A stretch of DNA of 64,000 bases from an uncultured Mollicutes bacterium. Its GTDB lineage: Bacteria > Bacillota_I > Bacilli_A > RFN20 > CAG-826. Shown one piece after another: positions 32,903 through 42,303 of this stretch. Location: contig UQCQ01000002.1 in assembly GCA_900539595.1 (NCBI GenBank), forward strand, positions 62,001-126,000. Direction: 5' to 3'. The translations under genes were made by a program, and so were the position numbers. Under the pieces are notes generated by a model. The model was not told the DNA's origin. It saw only the letters and a list, made by a program, of their open reading frames with translations, and did not search any database. Positions within the stretch are counted from its first letter, which is position 1. Each line of letters begins with the position of its first letter.

Positions 32903-35014
32903 TTACTTCAATTTGAAACGTTTCCGTTTAGAAGGCGGGTAACCTCCTTTAGAAGAATCCCATTCATAACGAGCTTGTCGAGCTTCTTCCACTCGACGGG
33001 CCCATCCACCGACCCGCCATTCCAAGCGATCGAAGGCGGATTCAAAGGGATTGGATTTTCCAGCAAAAACAAGAAGGAAGAAGAAAGGAACTAATGTTCC
33101 AACAAACGTCATGGCGATAAGCCCGTATCGCGTCAAACGAGACGGGAGAAGGAAGGCGGATGCAATTCCTACAAGGATAAAGGTAAAAGCGAGGGCACCG
33201 AAGCAGGGAAGATAGGCTTTTTGAAGCATTTCCTTCACTCCCCCCGTTTTTTGGTATCCGATAATCAAAATAATTTCTCCCCCGACAACGAGCAAAATAG
33301 GACCGGCAAATCCCGCTGGAGAAGCGGAAAAAAGACAAGGGAAAACAAAAGAACAGGCAAGAAGGACAAAGCTGCTAATTCCCAAAAGAACTCGGGAGGA
33401 AGCGCTTCTGGATTGGGCGAATAAAAGAATGGACGAGGGAAGAAAAGCCCAAGCAAGCAACAAGCAAAAGAGGAAGGCGTGATTTTGAAGCAGGGAAATT
33501 TGGTAATATTGCCCAAAATACGGGGCAGATAAAAGAGTCCCCGTCAGAAAGGGAGTAGAAAGCCAAAGCAAAATGGAAGAGGCTCGGCGCCAGGAAAAAG
33601 AATGTTCCCACGGAGAGACGATGGGCTCCGATATTTTTGGGGCTTTTCTTTCCCTCCACTCTCCAAAAACGGGGAAAGCCGTCAGGAAAAGGAAGCAAAT
33701 AGACGACCCATCCATCAAAAAGACTCCCGTGACTTCGCTAAGAGAATGCAAAGCAAAAACTAGCGAAGCGAGAAGGCAATTTAAAGCGGTGCGCGAATGT
33801 TTCCCCGCGAGTTGGAGGGTGCAAATGCAAAAATAAACAAAGCCAAAGACCAAAAAGAAAGGGCCCATGACCCCATAACGGAACACCAAATCCGCATAAC
33901 CTCCATCCATCGGAAGGGGCATCCCAAATTTCACCGTGTTTAAATAACGGATGTAATAATCGGAGTTTCGGTAGCCAAATCCAAGCAATACCCGCCACCA
34001 AGAATCGAAATTGGAAAAAGCAAACGACCACATCTCCGCGCGACCTTTTGCCGAACCTCCGCCTCCAAAATTTCTAGCAATCATGGGGAGCAATCCCTTC
34101 ATGAAATAGGTTCCATCGCTTTTTAACGGAACAAAGCAAACAAGAACGATCCCCAAAAGCAAAAGGATTGTCACCCCAAGGGCAATTCCGTTTCGCACAG
34201 GGTGAGAACGGAGTGTCAAAAAGAAACGATGTATCCAATAAACGAGAAGATAGAACGTGCAGGCGATGATGCTTGTTTTCGATAAGCTAAGAAGGAGGAA
34301 AACATAGAATATACTACCGACGATCGGCCAATAAAAACGAGGACGGTCCGAATTCAAATAGCCCACGCAAATAACGGCAATCATCAAGGACAAACCAAAC
34401 GTATTGCGATTCCAGAAAAACGATTGAAAATACGGCAGTCCTTCTTCCTCTCCAAATAAAATCTTGTGAAGGAGGAGAAATTGGTTCCATTCTTTGAATA
34501 GAGAATAAATAACGGAAATGGCCATGACCGTCAGCATCCCATAGCAGAATGCGCGCAGGATGCCCCGATAATTGCAGGCTTGGGGAGCAATGCCGATAAA
34601 GATAAAAAAAGTGGCAACAACCGGAATAAAGACCAAAGCGCTATGGAGTTTTTCTCTTAACCCCCAGACGAAGGAGAAATCCCCATTTTCTCCACTGTGA
34701 TGGACTTTGGCGGGAAAAATAAAAATCGCAAGCAATCCTAAAAGAAGGAAAATCAGGCAGCAAATCGAAAACAAGGGGGACAGGCGGAAAAAAGAACGTC
34801 TTTTGGCCAACACCAAAAAGGATCCAGCAATAGCTAGATAACAAACAAACGTGATCGAAATCTCCGTCGTGGTCATGCTGGCAATCGGAAAGCCTTCATT
34901 GAAGAAGCCTTTATCGTTTGCAATCCACGCAGTAACGGCTAATAGCAGAAACAGCAAGAACCCTAATAGAATGTCACGTCGTTTTCGGTTTTCCCTCTCC
35001 CCGAATTGGTTCAT
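32903..35014 (-). CDS. O-antigen ligase / Wzy polymerase-like membrane protein
   Basis: 703 aa with many transmembrane helices. The N-terminal about 460 residues fit the Wzy_C/O-antigen-ligase family: a long helix series and an extracytoplasmic loop before FGYRNSDYYIRYLNTVKFG, with GGYADLVFRYGVMGPFFLVFG after it. A further group of about six helices follows, then a basic tail (about 655-703). Such proteins polymerise or ligate surface polysaccharides or glycosylate proteins outside the membrane. With capFG it suggests a capsule or glycolipid. It is longer than the usual 400-450 residues. The start has no good ribosome-binding site. A weak TAGACT lies 7 bases before ATG 35014, so leaderless is possible. 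Confidence 0.75.
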   Translation of the reverse strand: MNQFGERENRKRRDILLGFLLFLLLAVTAWIANDKGFFNEGFPIASMTTTEISITFVCYLAIAGSFLVLAKRRSFFRLSPLFSICCLIFLLLGLLAIFIFPAKVHHSGENGDFSFVWGLREKLHSALVFIPVVATFFIFIGIAPQACNYRGILRAFCYGMLTVMAISVIYSLFKEWNQFLLLHKILFGEEEGLPYFQSFFWNRNTFGLSLMIAVICVGYLNSDRPRFYWPIVGSIFYVFLLLSLSKTSIIACTFYLLVYWIHRFFLTLRSHPVRNGIALGVTILLLLGIVLVCFVPLKSDGTYFMKGLLPMIARNFGGGGSAKGRAEMWSFAFSNFDSWWRVLLGFGYRNSDYYIRYLNTVKFGMPLPMDGGYADLVFRYGVMGPFFLVFGFVYFCICTLQLAGKHSRTALNCLLASLVFALHSLSEVTGVFLMDGSSICFLFLTAFPVFGEWRERKAPKISEPIVSPWEHSFSWRRASSILLWLSTPFLTGTLLSAPYFGQYYQISLLQNHAFLFCLLLAWAFLPSSILLFAQSRSASSRVLLGISSFVLLACSFVFPCLFSASPAGFAGPILLVVGGEIILIIGYQKTGGVKEMLQKAYLPCFGALAFTFILVGIASAFLLPSRLTRYGLIAMTFVGTLVPFFFLLVFAGKSNPFESAFDRLEWRVGGWARRVEEARQARYEWDSSKGGYPPSKRKRFKLK

Positions 35015-35074
35015 GTGTTAGAGTCTACCCCGTTTTCTCTTATAGGTCTAGCAAAGGACTTAACCTTGGATAGC

Positions 35075-35097
35075 AAAAACCACCCCAATTGGGGTGG
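35075..35097 (-). terminator. tRNA operon terminator
   Basis: On the minus strand CCACCCC-AATT-GGGGTGG, then TTTTTGC, right after tRNA-Phe. Confidence 0.85.
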
Positions 35098-35109
35098 CAT
35101 TTTGTTTGC

Positions 35110-35185
<76 letters not shown>

Positions 35186-35192
35186 ATACGCC

Positions 35193-35269
35193 TGGCGGAC
35201 CATACGAGATTCGAACTCGTGGTCTCTTCCGTGACAGGGAAGCATGTTAGGCCGCTACACCAATGGTCC
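35193..35269 (-). tRNA. tRNA-Asp (GTC)
   Basis: 77 nt with encoded CCA. Acceptor GGACCAT pairs with ATGGTCC, with discriminator G typical of tRNA-Asp. The anticodon loop CTGTCAC gives GTC, and the T-arm is CACGAGTTCGAATCTCGTA-like. Transcribed ahead of tRNA-Phe. Confidence 0.97.
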
Positions 35270-35292
35270 AACTCCTGCAAGGCGCGTTACAT

Positions 35293-35321
35293 ATTATCCA
35301 AAAGCAAAAGGAAGAAATCAA
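35293..35321 (-). promoter_or_regulatory. tRNA operon promoter
   Basis: On the minus strand TTGATT (35321-35316), 17-base spacer, GATAAT (35298-35293), about 24 bases before tRNA-Asp. Confidence 0.65.
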
Positions 35322-35381
35322 GCGTTATTTTCTCTTTTTACGAATTTAAGAAAATCGGCTTATCGTCGGAAAACTTGAAAG

Positions 35382-35408
35382 AAAAAATCGCCCTCTTTTC
35401 GAAGGCGA
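35382..35408 (-). terminator. opp operon terminator
   Basis: On the minus strand TCGCC, an 11-base loop, GGCGA, then TTTTTT, just after the stop of the last gene. The short stem makes it moderate in strength. Confidence 0.6.
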
Positions 35409-35417
35409 ATTTTTGGC

Positions 35418-36110
35418 TTAAATGACGTTCTTTTTTTCTTCGGTTTCAGGGCAGAAATCGAAATGGAGATTAACCAAGCACCCAAAGCAAAGGAGGATGA
35501 ACATGAGTCGGCTCGCGCCATACCCCATCCAGTATTCAAAGTCCCCAATATGATTGCTGGCATTAAAATGGGAATAGGCGTTTAGAATCGAGTAGCTGTC
35601 TTTCGTGGCGCCTGCAAAGAAGAACGCAGCGGCGGAGACGATGAAGCAAACCCAATACGGCCAGAGGTTATCCCCGTCTAACGCCTTTTTAAAATAGAAA
35701 TAAACGCATCCGATGGATCCGAGCAAGGCAACGCAATAGGTGATGCCAACCACGATATTGACCGAACCTTTTTGGAAGCAATACACCATGCGGGTGATTT
35801 CATAAGCGATAACCGCCAAGGTGGAGGTTTCAACCAAGGCGATGTGGCTTGCTTTCTTGCGGAGCAATAGATCCGCTAAAAAAGCCAAGAAGAAAATCAA
35901 AGCAATGATCGAGAACGCCAGGGCAATCTTGGTTTCCCCACTATGGAGATAAGCGTCGACGGCTTCGCCGGGGCGAAGGTAATCGAGTCTCCAGTTCCTT
36001 GCGGCAGGATCACTAGAAGCGATGCCGTAATTAATCAAGGGAATGAGGCAAAGGGCGCTTACAAGGATGCAAATGAAATAATACCAGTTGAAATGGAACT
36101 TCTTTTTCAT
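35418..36110 (-). CDS. Six-helix membrane protein linked to the opp operon
   Basis: 230 aa, not recognised. Seen: a basic N-terminus (MKKKFHFNWYY), six hydrophobic helices spread evenly, an extracytoplasmic loop after the first helix (SSDPAARNWRLDYLRPGEAV), and a short charged C-terminus (DFCPETEEKKNVI). The ATG overlaps the oppF stop by four bases, so it is translated with the transporter. No ABC permease EAA motif is present, so it is not a third permease. An accessory subunit or regulator of the Opp complex is possible, but that is inference from position. Confidence 0.6.
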   Translation of the reverse strand: MKKKFHFNWYYFICILVSALCLIPLINYGIASSDPAARNWRLDYLRPGEAVDAYLHSGETKIALAFSIIALIFFLAFLADLLLRKKASHIALVETSTLAVIAYEITRMVYCFQKGSVNIVVGITYCVALLGSIGCVYFYFKKALDGDNLWPYWVCFIVSAAAFFFAGATKDSYSILNAYSHFNASNHIGDFEYWMGYGASRLMFILLCFGCLVNLHFDFCPETEEKKNVI

Positions 36111-37525
36111 TTTTCTTCCTCCTTGGGCTGTCTATCGATTTGAGCCACTTTTTCGCGATAAGCTTTCTCTTCTTCGTCATTGCAAAGGACGAAATGACCG
36201 GGAAGGATTTCGCGGAACGTCGGCTTCTGAACCGAATAATCATGGGTTTCCGCAGGATTATAGATTTTACGTTCGCGGGAGCTTTCCGATAAGGGGTCGG
36301 GCTTGGGAATAGCCGAAAGCAACGCTTGAGTATAAGGGTGGAGAGGATGGAGGAAGAGTTCATCAGAAGGAGCAAGTTCCACCATGTTCCCAAAATACAT
36401 AACGGCGATGCGGTCGCAGAAATACTTGACAACCGAAAGGTCATGGGCGATGAATAGCATCGTGAGGTTCATGTCCTGTTTCACTTCGTTAAGCAAATTA
36501 AGGACCTGAGCGCGGATGGAGACGTCAAGGGCAGAAATCGGCTCATCGCAGATTAAAATTTTAGGATTCATGACCAAAGCGCGAGCGATGCCAATACGTT
36601 GACGCTGGCCACCCGAGAATTCATGAGGATAACGGGAGGCGTATTCGGGAATTAATCCGACGCGTTCCAAAACCTTGGCGACGATTTCCCGGTTCTTCTT
36701 CTTATTATATAAGCCTTGGATATGAAGACCTTCGCAAATAATATCTTCAACCGTCATGCGGGGGTCAAGTGAATCAATCGGATCCTGGAAGATCATTTGG
36801 ATTTGCTGACGAAGCTTTTTGGAAGAGTGACGGTTATCGTATTGAATTTGCTTAATTAAAGCCTCTTGTTCCTTCACATGAAGATCCAAAGCTTTTTGCT
36901 TCTCGGCAATCTTCTTATCATAACGAACTTGAATCGCTTCTTTTTCTCCCGGGGCATCGGAAGCATCGCTTAATTCGTTATGCTCGTCTTCCCGCCACTT
37001 CTTGATTTCTTCCTTCGCATGGATTTTGCTCCATTTGATTTCTTTTTCGTTGTAGCGAGAGCCCGCGGCAATGCGGACGCCCTTGTAATAGATGGCGCCG
37101 CTTGTTGGCTTATAAAGTCCGATGATCGAACGCCCGGTCGTCGTTTTTCCACATCCGGATTCGCCAACAATCCCAAAAGTTTCGCCTTCTTTGACGTCAA
37201 AAGAAACGTCATGAACGGCTTTGGTTTTGTATTCGCCGCTTTGGAAGAAAACCTTTAAATGGCGAACGGAAAGAATCGTACGGTCCTTGGCAAGCTGTGG
37301 GTCGACGGTCACGCCTTTGGGGGCAATGATCTTCGCGTTCCATTCTTGGCCATTCAACGCTTCTTCGTATTCTTTCTTCTTGCGGAGCTTTTCTTGTTTT
37401 TTAGGAGAAAGCTTCTTTTCGGGCTTAGGCTTCTTTTGCTTCGACTGCTTCAGCGTTTTGGGTTCTAAAGTCGGTTTTTTGGCAGAATTAGCTAGATTTT
37501 TGGGGGATACATCCGATTTTTTCAT
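36107..37525 (-). CDS. oppF: Oligopeptide ABC transporter ATPase OppF, with insertions
   Basis: 472 aa, against a usual length of about 310-340. Complete ATPase motifs: Walker A GESGCGKT (121-128), Q-loop Gln247 in MIFQDP, signature FSGGQRQR (303-310), Walker B LICDEP (324-329), and the switch His in IAHDLSVVK. The C-terminal oligopeptide/dipeptide domain is present (LHPLHPYTQALLSAIPKPDP). Two additions: a lysine-rich N-terminal extension of about 80 residues, and a charged helical insertion of about 85 residues (about 153-238) between Walker A and the Q-loop. OppF powers peptide import with OppD. The ATG overlaps the oppD stop (ATGA). Confidence 0.93.
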   Translation of the reverse strand: MKKSDVSPKNLANSAKKPTLEPKTLKQSKQKKPKPEKKLSPKKQEKLRKKKEYEEALNGQEWNAKIIAPKGVTVDPQLAKDRTILSVRHLKVFFQSGEYKTKAVHDVSFDVKEGETFGIVGESGCGKTTTGRSIIGLYKPTSGAIYYKGVRIAAGSRYNEKEIKWSKIHAKEEIKKWREDEHNELSDASDAPGEKEAIQVRYDKKIAEKQKALDLHVKEQEALIKQIQYDNRHSSKKLRQQIQMIFQDPIDSLDPRMTVEDIICEGLHIQGLYNKKKNREIVAKVLERVGLIPEYASRYPHEFSGGQRQRIGIARALVMNPKILICDEPISALDVSIRAQVLNLLNEVKQDMNLTMLFIAHDLSVVKYFCDRIAVMYFGNMVELAPSDELFLHPLHPYTQALLSAIPKPDPLSESSRERKIYNPAETHDYSVQKPTFREILPGHFVLCNDEEEKAYREKVAQIDRQPKEEEK

Positions 37526-39063
37526 TGTTGTTCCTCCTTCATGGCAGCGCGCTTTTTCGCATTTTCAATACGAGTGGAAACGATTTTGGGCATCTCTACT
37601 TTCGGAGCGCGTTCATCCAAAAGCCAAGTGGCGGCAAAGTGGGTCGGACTTAATTGGAACATCGGTGGCTCCTTCTTGAAGTCGACGGCCATCGCGTACT
37701 TCGAGCGCAAAGCAAAGGCATCGCCCTTCGGTGGGAATAGCATATTCGGCGGAGTGCCGGGAATCGCATCGAGTTTTTCTTTGGAATCGACGTCGGGAAT
37801 CGAAGAAAGCAAGGCCCAAGTATAGGGGTGAGCCGGCGAATAGAAGACGTCTTTCGAGGTTCCGTATTCCACGATCTTACCGGCGTACATCACCGCGACA
37901 CGGTCTGCCATATTGGCGACAACACCCAAGTCGTGGGTAATGAAGATCACCGACATGTGGTGGGTTTTTTTCAAGCGATTGATGAGTTCGAGAATCTGCG
38001 CTTGAATCGTAACGTCCAACGCGGTAGTCGGTTCATCACAAATCAAAACATCGGGTTCCGCCGTGAGGGCGATGGCGATGACGATGCGCTGACGCATGCC
38101 GCCAGAGAATTCAAACGGGTATTGGTTGAAACGTCTTTCCGGTTCGGGGATGCCGACTTCCTTCATGATTTCAAGAGCACGTTCTTTGGCTTCGCGGTGA
38201 GTGACGCGGATTTCGCCTAAATACCGGCGGTGTTCCAAAATCAATTCGCCATAAGCTTCACGGAAATGGGAAAAAAGACGCGCCATGATGGGAGCCAATT
38301 TCTCTTTGTGGCGAGCAGCGATTTCCTTTTTGCGAAGACGAACTTTCGCTTTCGCTTCTTTTTTGGCTAATCGTAAGGCTTTGTAGTCCTTCTTCACGTC
38401 TTGTGAAATTTTCATGCAAAGGGTCTCCCCTTCGACTTTCACCTTCACGATTTCTTGGTGATAAGCTTCGATTTGGGCGTCGCATTTTTTATCTTTGTTT
38501 TTCAGCGCCTGAGCCACTTTGATTTTGGCCTTGATTTCGGCGATTTTCTCCTTCATCTCCGTTTTTTGGAGTTGAAGCAAACGGCAATCGTTTTTATAAG
38601 CAATGAATTCCTCGTTGATGAGTTCATCGTAATACCGTTTTAAATGATTGCCTTGAATAATCATGACTTCGGTCATTTGCTTGCCGATTTTCATGATGGG
38701 ATTCAACGAAGAAAGCGGATCCTGGAAGATCATCCCGATCTTGGTTCCACGGATACGGTGGAATTCGTCTTCGGAAATTTTGGTCAAATCTTCCCCTTGA
38801 TAGAGAACTGAACCCGAATCAATGCGGGCCGATTTAGGCAAAATGCCCATAATCGTTTTGTTGGTAACGGATTTTCCAGAGCCGGATTCGCCGACGATGC
38901 AGAGGGTTTCTTCTTTATATAAATCGAAAGCAACCCCGCGAACTGCTTGGACACGGCCCTCATCGGTTTTGAAAGATACGCGGAGATCGCGCACCGAAAC
39001 GACGGTTTCGCGACCTTGGGGGTCGCCACCGGTTTCAAAAGGATAATGAATGGTGTTAGGCAT
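37522..39063 (-). CDS. oppD: Oligopeptide ABC transporter ATPase OppD, with long coiled-coil insertion
   Basis: 513 aa, against a usual length of about 330-360. Walker A GESGSGKS (58-65), Q-loop Gln114 in MIFQDP, signature FSGGMRQR (319-326), Walker B LICDEPTTALD, and His in ITHDLGVVA are all intact. Between the Q-loop and the signature lies an insertion of about 150 residues (about 140-290), almost all Lys, Glu, Ala and Arg with heptad-like hydrophobics: a likely long coiled-coil hairpin pointing into the cytoplasm. The C-terminal peptide-transporter domain follows (SPAHPYTWALLSSIPDVD). The insertion site differs from that of OppF. Starts 1 base after the oppC stop. Confidence 0.93.
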   Translation of the reverse strand: MPNTIHYPFETGGDPQGRETVVSVRDLRVSFKTDEGRVQAVRGVAFDLYKEETLCIVGESGSGKSVTNKTIMGILPKSARIDSGSVLYQGEDLTKISEDEFHRIRGTKIGMIFQDPLSSLNPIMKIGKQMTEVMIIQGNHLKRYYDELINEEFIAYKNDCRLLQLQKTEMKEKIAEIKAKIKVAQALKNKDKKCDAQIEAYHQEIVKVKVEGETLCMKISQDVKKDYKALRLAKKEAKAKVRLRKKEIAARHKEKLAPIMARLFSHFREAYGELILEHRRYLGEIRVTHREAKERALEIMKEVGIPEPERRFNQYPFEFSGGMRQRIVIAIALTAEPDVLICDEPTTALDVTIQAQILELINRLKKTHHMSVIFITHDLGVVANMADRVAVMYAGKIVEYGTSKDVFYSPAHPYTWALLSSIPDVDSKEKLDAIPGTPPNMLFPPKGDAFALRSKYAMAVDFKKEPPMFQLSPTHFAATWLLDERAPKVEMPKIVSTRIENAKKRAAMKEEQQ

Positions 39064-39064
39064 A

Positions 39065-41167
39065 TTATTCGTCCGCTCCTTTCAGGCTCGGGTTGAACGC
39101 GTCGCGCAAGCCATTTCCGAAAAGGTTGAAGGCAATCATGATCAGAATCATGACGATAGATGCGCAAATAATCATATACGGGTAATTGGTTAATTGGCCT
39201 TGAGCATCGCTTAAGGTGATACCAAAACTCGTGATGCCATTTTCGTACTGGAGAAGGCCTGGCAACAAATAAGCAACGTTAGCTTCGGTGAAGATGACGG
39301 AAGGGACCATGAGGATTGCGCCCGTAACGATCGTCCCAACGCCATTAGGAAGAATGTGTTTGAAGATCAAGCGAGCGTCACTTGCGCCCAAAGTTCTGGA
39401 AGCAAGGACGTATTCTCTTCCCTTATAACGATAGAATTGACTTCGTGTTGTTCCACTTACGCCCATCCATCCGGTCATGCATAGGGCTAATAGCAATGTC
39501 CAGAAGCTTGATCCAGCTAGCAATACAATCAACGTCATCATAACAATCCACGGCATACCGCCAAGAATTTCAGTGATACGCTCCATGATCATATCGACCC
39601 ATCCTCCGAAATAGCCAGAGATGGAACCCCAGGTCAAACCGACAAGAATATTGATGGAGGCAGCCAATAAGCCAAGGCCAAGAGAGGTCAATAATCCAGA
39701 GAAGACGATTTTAAAGAAATCTTGCCCATTTTGATTGGTCCCGAAAAAGAATTTGGGCATGGCACAATTGCCAAGATACCCAAGCTCCCAGTAATAACGG
39801 TACATGGAAACGCGGGCAACGACTTCTTGACGAACCGCTTCGGTGACTCCAAAACCATATTTAACCCAGGTATAGGAAATGATTTCGCGAACCGGACTGC
39901 GTTCCTCATCCAAAATCTTATATTGGGTATCCTTCACTTCGACGTTTTCTACACCCAACTTAAAGTCATTCCAGTCAAAATCAATAAGTCCTTTTTTGGC
40001 GTACCCTTCAAGCGTCCCGCCAGAAATCACCATGATTCTTTCTCCGTATGCCGCTTCATAATAGTCATAGCGGAATCGGCCTGTTTGAACCTGGACATCC
40101 GCCAAAGTGCGTTTGGCAGTTTTATAAAGGTTATAAACCGTCATATCGAGATTGTCGATGTCGTTGTCGTTAATTTTCTTTTCATTGGCAACTTCTTTTT
40201 TCACTTCTTGAACCGGATCCGAGAAAGAGGCAACTTCGCCCTTTCCGCTCACTTCCACGGAGGTTAAATAGGCAGAATTCGCGCAGTCGGCAATGTCATA
40301 AGGCTTCAAAGCCAAGATGAAACGTCCATTAAGAGTGGCCGTATCATCCGCGGAAGCAAAATCCGCTTCCGCTTTTAATTTAGCCGAAAGAGATTCCCCA
40401 GAAAGCGATTCGCACCCAAGCAAATTTTTCTCTTCCGTCACCGCATAAGTCTTGGTTTCGGAAGAGCCGGGAGCTACCGTTTCAAAGAGTATGGAGGCAT
40501 AGAGAGAAGGATTTTCAACCATGGACTTCTCTTTGTAAAGGTCGGCATTGAAATGGAAATTAAAACTGATTTTATCTGCAAGGGTGAAATCAAATCTAGG
40601 GCTAGCAATGCCGCTAGCTTCCCCACTAAATTGCCCAGATGCATCTTTTAATTCGGCGGGCATAATTTGATAGGACCCACCTTTTCCATACTTCAAGACG
40701 GAGTCGCTGGTACCGCTCACCTTGGAGGTTTTCTTGACGATGGAGTCTTCAATGGATTTGCCATTGGTAATGATCGCGGACGAAAGATATTCTTCTTCAT
40801 CGGGAAGTCCGGTGGCAGGATTAATAACCGCCGCTTCAATCATACCGGTTCCATCTAAGAATCCATTGGCATTATTAAACCACTTCGGCGGAAGATATTT
40901 GGCTCCAGCAACCGGAGTTTGGATATCGTTGCGGTCGGCAATAGGAACAATGATTGCCATCGAGATGACAAGGAGCAAAATCCCCGCGGCAACGACGCTA
41001 GAACGATTCTTGACGAATCGTTTCATGGCATCCTTAAAGAAGGTCGTCGGTTTCGTTTCGAATTTGGTGTCGTGAATCTTCTTATCTTGCTGAGCAAGCA
41101 CAAAGTCGGCTGCCGTAATTTCCTCAGAGACGTCCGGGGAGGAATGAACTTTATTGTCGTTTTCCAT
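39065..41167 (-). CDS. oppC: Oligopeptide ABC permease OppC with a large extracytoplasmic insertion
   Basis: 700 aa, against a usual length of about 300-350. Residues 57-76 are the first transmembrane helix. The conserved FGTNQNGQD (normally FGTDxxGRD), four or five further helices and the EAA loop GREYVLASRTLGASDARLI lie in the last 240 residues. Between them, about residues 80-455, is a polar region of roughly 375 residues with no membrane segment, which must be outside the cell. It has beta-like stretches (ADLYKEKSMVENPSLYASIL) and no motif I recognise. The cytoplasmic N-terminus is also longer than usual. A dedicated substrate-receptor or docking role for OppA is plausible. Confidence 0.9.
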   Translation of the reverse strand: MENDNKVHSSPDVSEEITAADFVLAQQDKKIHDTKFETKPTTFFKDAMKRFVKNRSSVVAAGILLLVISMAIIVPIADRNDIQTPVAGAKYLPPKWFNNANGFLDGTGMIEAAVINPATGLPDEEEYLSSAIITNGKSIEDSIVKKTSKVSGTSDSVLKYGKGGSYQIMPAELKDASGQFSGEASGIASPRFDFTLADKISFNFHFNADLYKEKSMVENPSLYASILFETVAPGSSETKTYAVTEEKNLLGCESLSGESLSAKLKAEADFASADDTATLNGRFILALKPYDIADCANSAYLTSVEVSGKGEVASFSDPVQEVKKEVANEKKINDNDIDNLDMTVYNLYKTAKRTLADVQVQTGRFRYDYYEAAYGERIMVISGGTLEGYAKKGLIDFDWNDFKLGVENVEVKDTQYKILDEERSPVREIISYTWVKYGFGVTEAVRQEVVARVSMYRYYWELGYLGNCAMPKFFFGTNQNGQDFFKIVFSGLLTSLGLGLLAASINILVGLTWGSISGYFGGWVDMIMERITEILGGMPWIVMMTLIVLLAGSSFWTLLLALCMTGWMGVSGTTRSQFYRYKGREYVLASRTLGASDARLIFKHILPNGVGTIVTGAILMVPSVIFTEANVAYLLPGLLQYENGITSFGITLSDAQGQLTNYPYMIICASIVMILIMIAFNLFGNGLRDAFNPSLKGADE

Positions 41168-41182
41168 GAATCGTTCTCCTTT

Positions 41183-42250
41183 TTATTTACGGCTGCCCAT
41201 GCGGATGCGGGGGTCGACGATGCCATAGCTTAAGTCGATGATAAGAGTGGCAAATAATCCGATGGTCGTATAAATCGCCATATCGACCATGACAACGGAA
41301 TAGTCTCGGTTCGTGATACCATCGACGAATAGGCTACCGATGCCAGGGATGGCATAGATTTGTTCCAAGACCATCGAGCCTGATAAAATCGAAATAAATT
41401 CCCCAATGATCATCGGAACAATCGGAACCATCGAATTGCGGAGGGCGTGACGAACCACGGATTGACCGCGGGTCAAACCCTTCGTACGAGCAAGAAGCAA
41501 GAATTCGCTGCCCATGACTTCGGTAAGCTCGGCGCGAGTATAACGAGCAAACGAGCAGATGGAGCCAAAGCAAAGCGACATGACGGGAATAATGTACCCC
41601 TTGATGGCAAGCAACGGATCGGCCGCCGCTTGAGAATCGCTAGGCCAACTCGAGGGGAAACCCGGGATTTTGCGGAACCATAGAAGTAAGAATGAAATCA
41701 AAACAAAGCTTGGGACGGAAATGAAAATCATGATGACGGTCGAAATCAAACTATCGACCCACGTGTTCTTCTTCAGCGCAGCAAGAATGCCAAGCCCAAT
41801 CCCAAGAGGAATCGAAATGAGCATCGAAATGATGTTAAGACGCATCGAATAAGGGAGGCGGGTCATAATGATCGAGACAACGTCTTGGTTAAAACCGATG
41901 CTCGAGGTGCTGGTTCCCCAATCCCAACGGGTCACGACATTCAAAAGCCATTGACCATAACGATGCAAAATCGGATAGGCGCCATAATAGTAATTGCGAC
42001 CATCCAAAACAACCGTCTTCAATTTCTCTCTGGCCTCAATGGTCATTTGGAAATAGTCTTTTTCGCTGACTTCATAATAAAAACCAAGTTCAACTTGATG
42101 ATTCCAAAAAGTAAATTGTTGGACGGCATCGTTTCCACTTGGTTCCAGTGGCAAGCACTGCAAAAGAATATAAGTAAGGGAAAGAATGATGAACGCTGTC
42201 AAAAGAATGAACAGGATACGCTCTACAACGTATTTTACGGTATCTTTCAT
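41183..42250 (-). CDS. oppB: Oligopeptide ABC permease OppB
   Basis: 355 aa with six transmembrane helices. Forms the import channel with OppC. Seen: the N-terminal helix ILFILLTAFIILSLTYILL, TSSIGFNQDVVSIIMTRLPYSM before the core, and the EAA loop SEFLLLARTKGLTRGQSVVRHALRNS that docks the ATPases. Length is only slightly above the usual 310-320, because the periplasmic loop after helix 1 is longer by about 40 residues. The 15-base gap to oppC and 99-base gap to oppA place it in one operon with them. A hairpin in the oppA-oppB gap may set their ratio. Confidence 0.94.
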   Translation of the reverse strand: MKDTVKYVVERILFILLTAFIILSLTYILLQCLPLEPSGNDAVQQFTFWNHQVELGFYYEVSEKDYFQMTIEAREKLKTVVLDGRNYYYGAYPILHRYGQWLLNVVTRWDWGTSTSSIGFNQDVVSIIMTRLPYSMRLNIISMLISIPLGIGLGILAALKKNTWVDSLISTVIMIFISVPSFVLISFLLLWFRKIPGFPSSWPSDSQAAADPLLAIKGYIIPVMSLCFGSICSFARYTRAELTEVMGSEFLLLARTKGLTRGQSVVRHALRNSMVPIVPMIIGEFISILSGSMVLEQIYAIPGIGSLFVDGITNRDYSVVMVDMAIYTTIGLFATLIIDLSYGIVDPRIRMGSRK

Positions 42251-42303
42251 GGACCTTCTTTCTCCGGGATTTTAACCCAGGCAATGAGCGGATATAAACG
42301 GCA

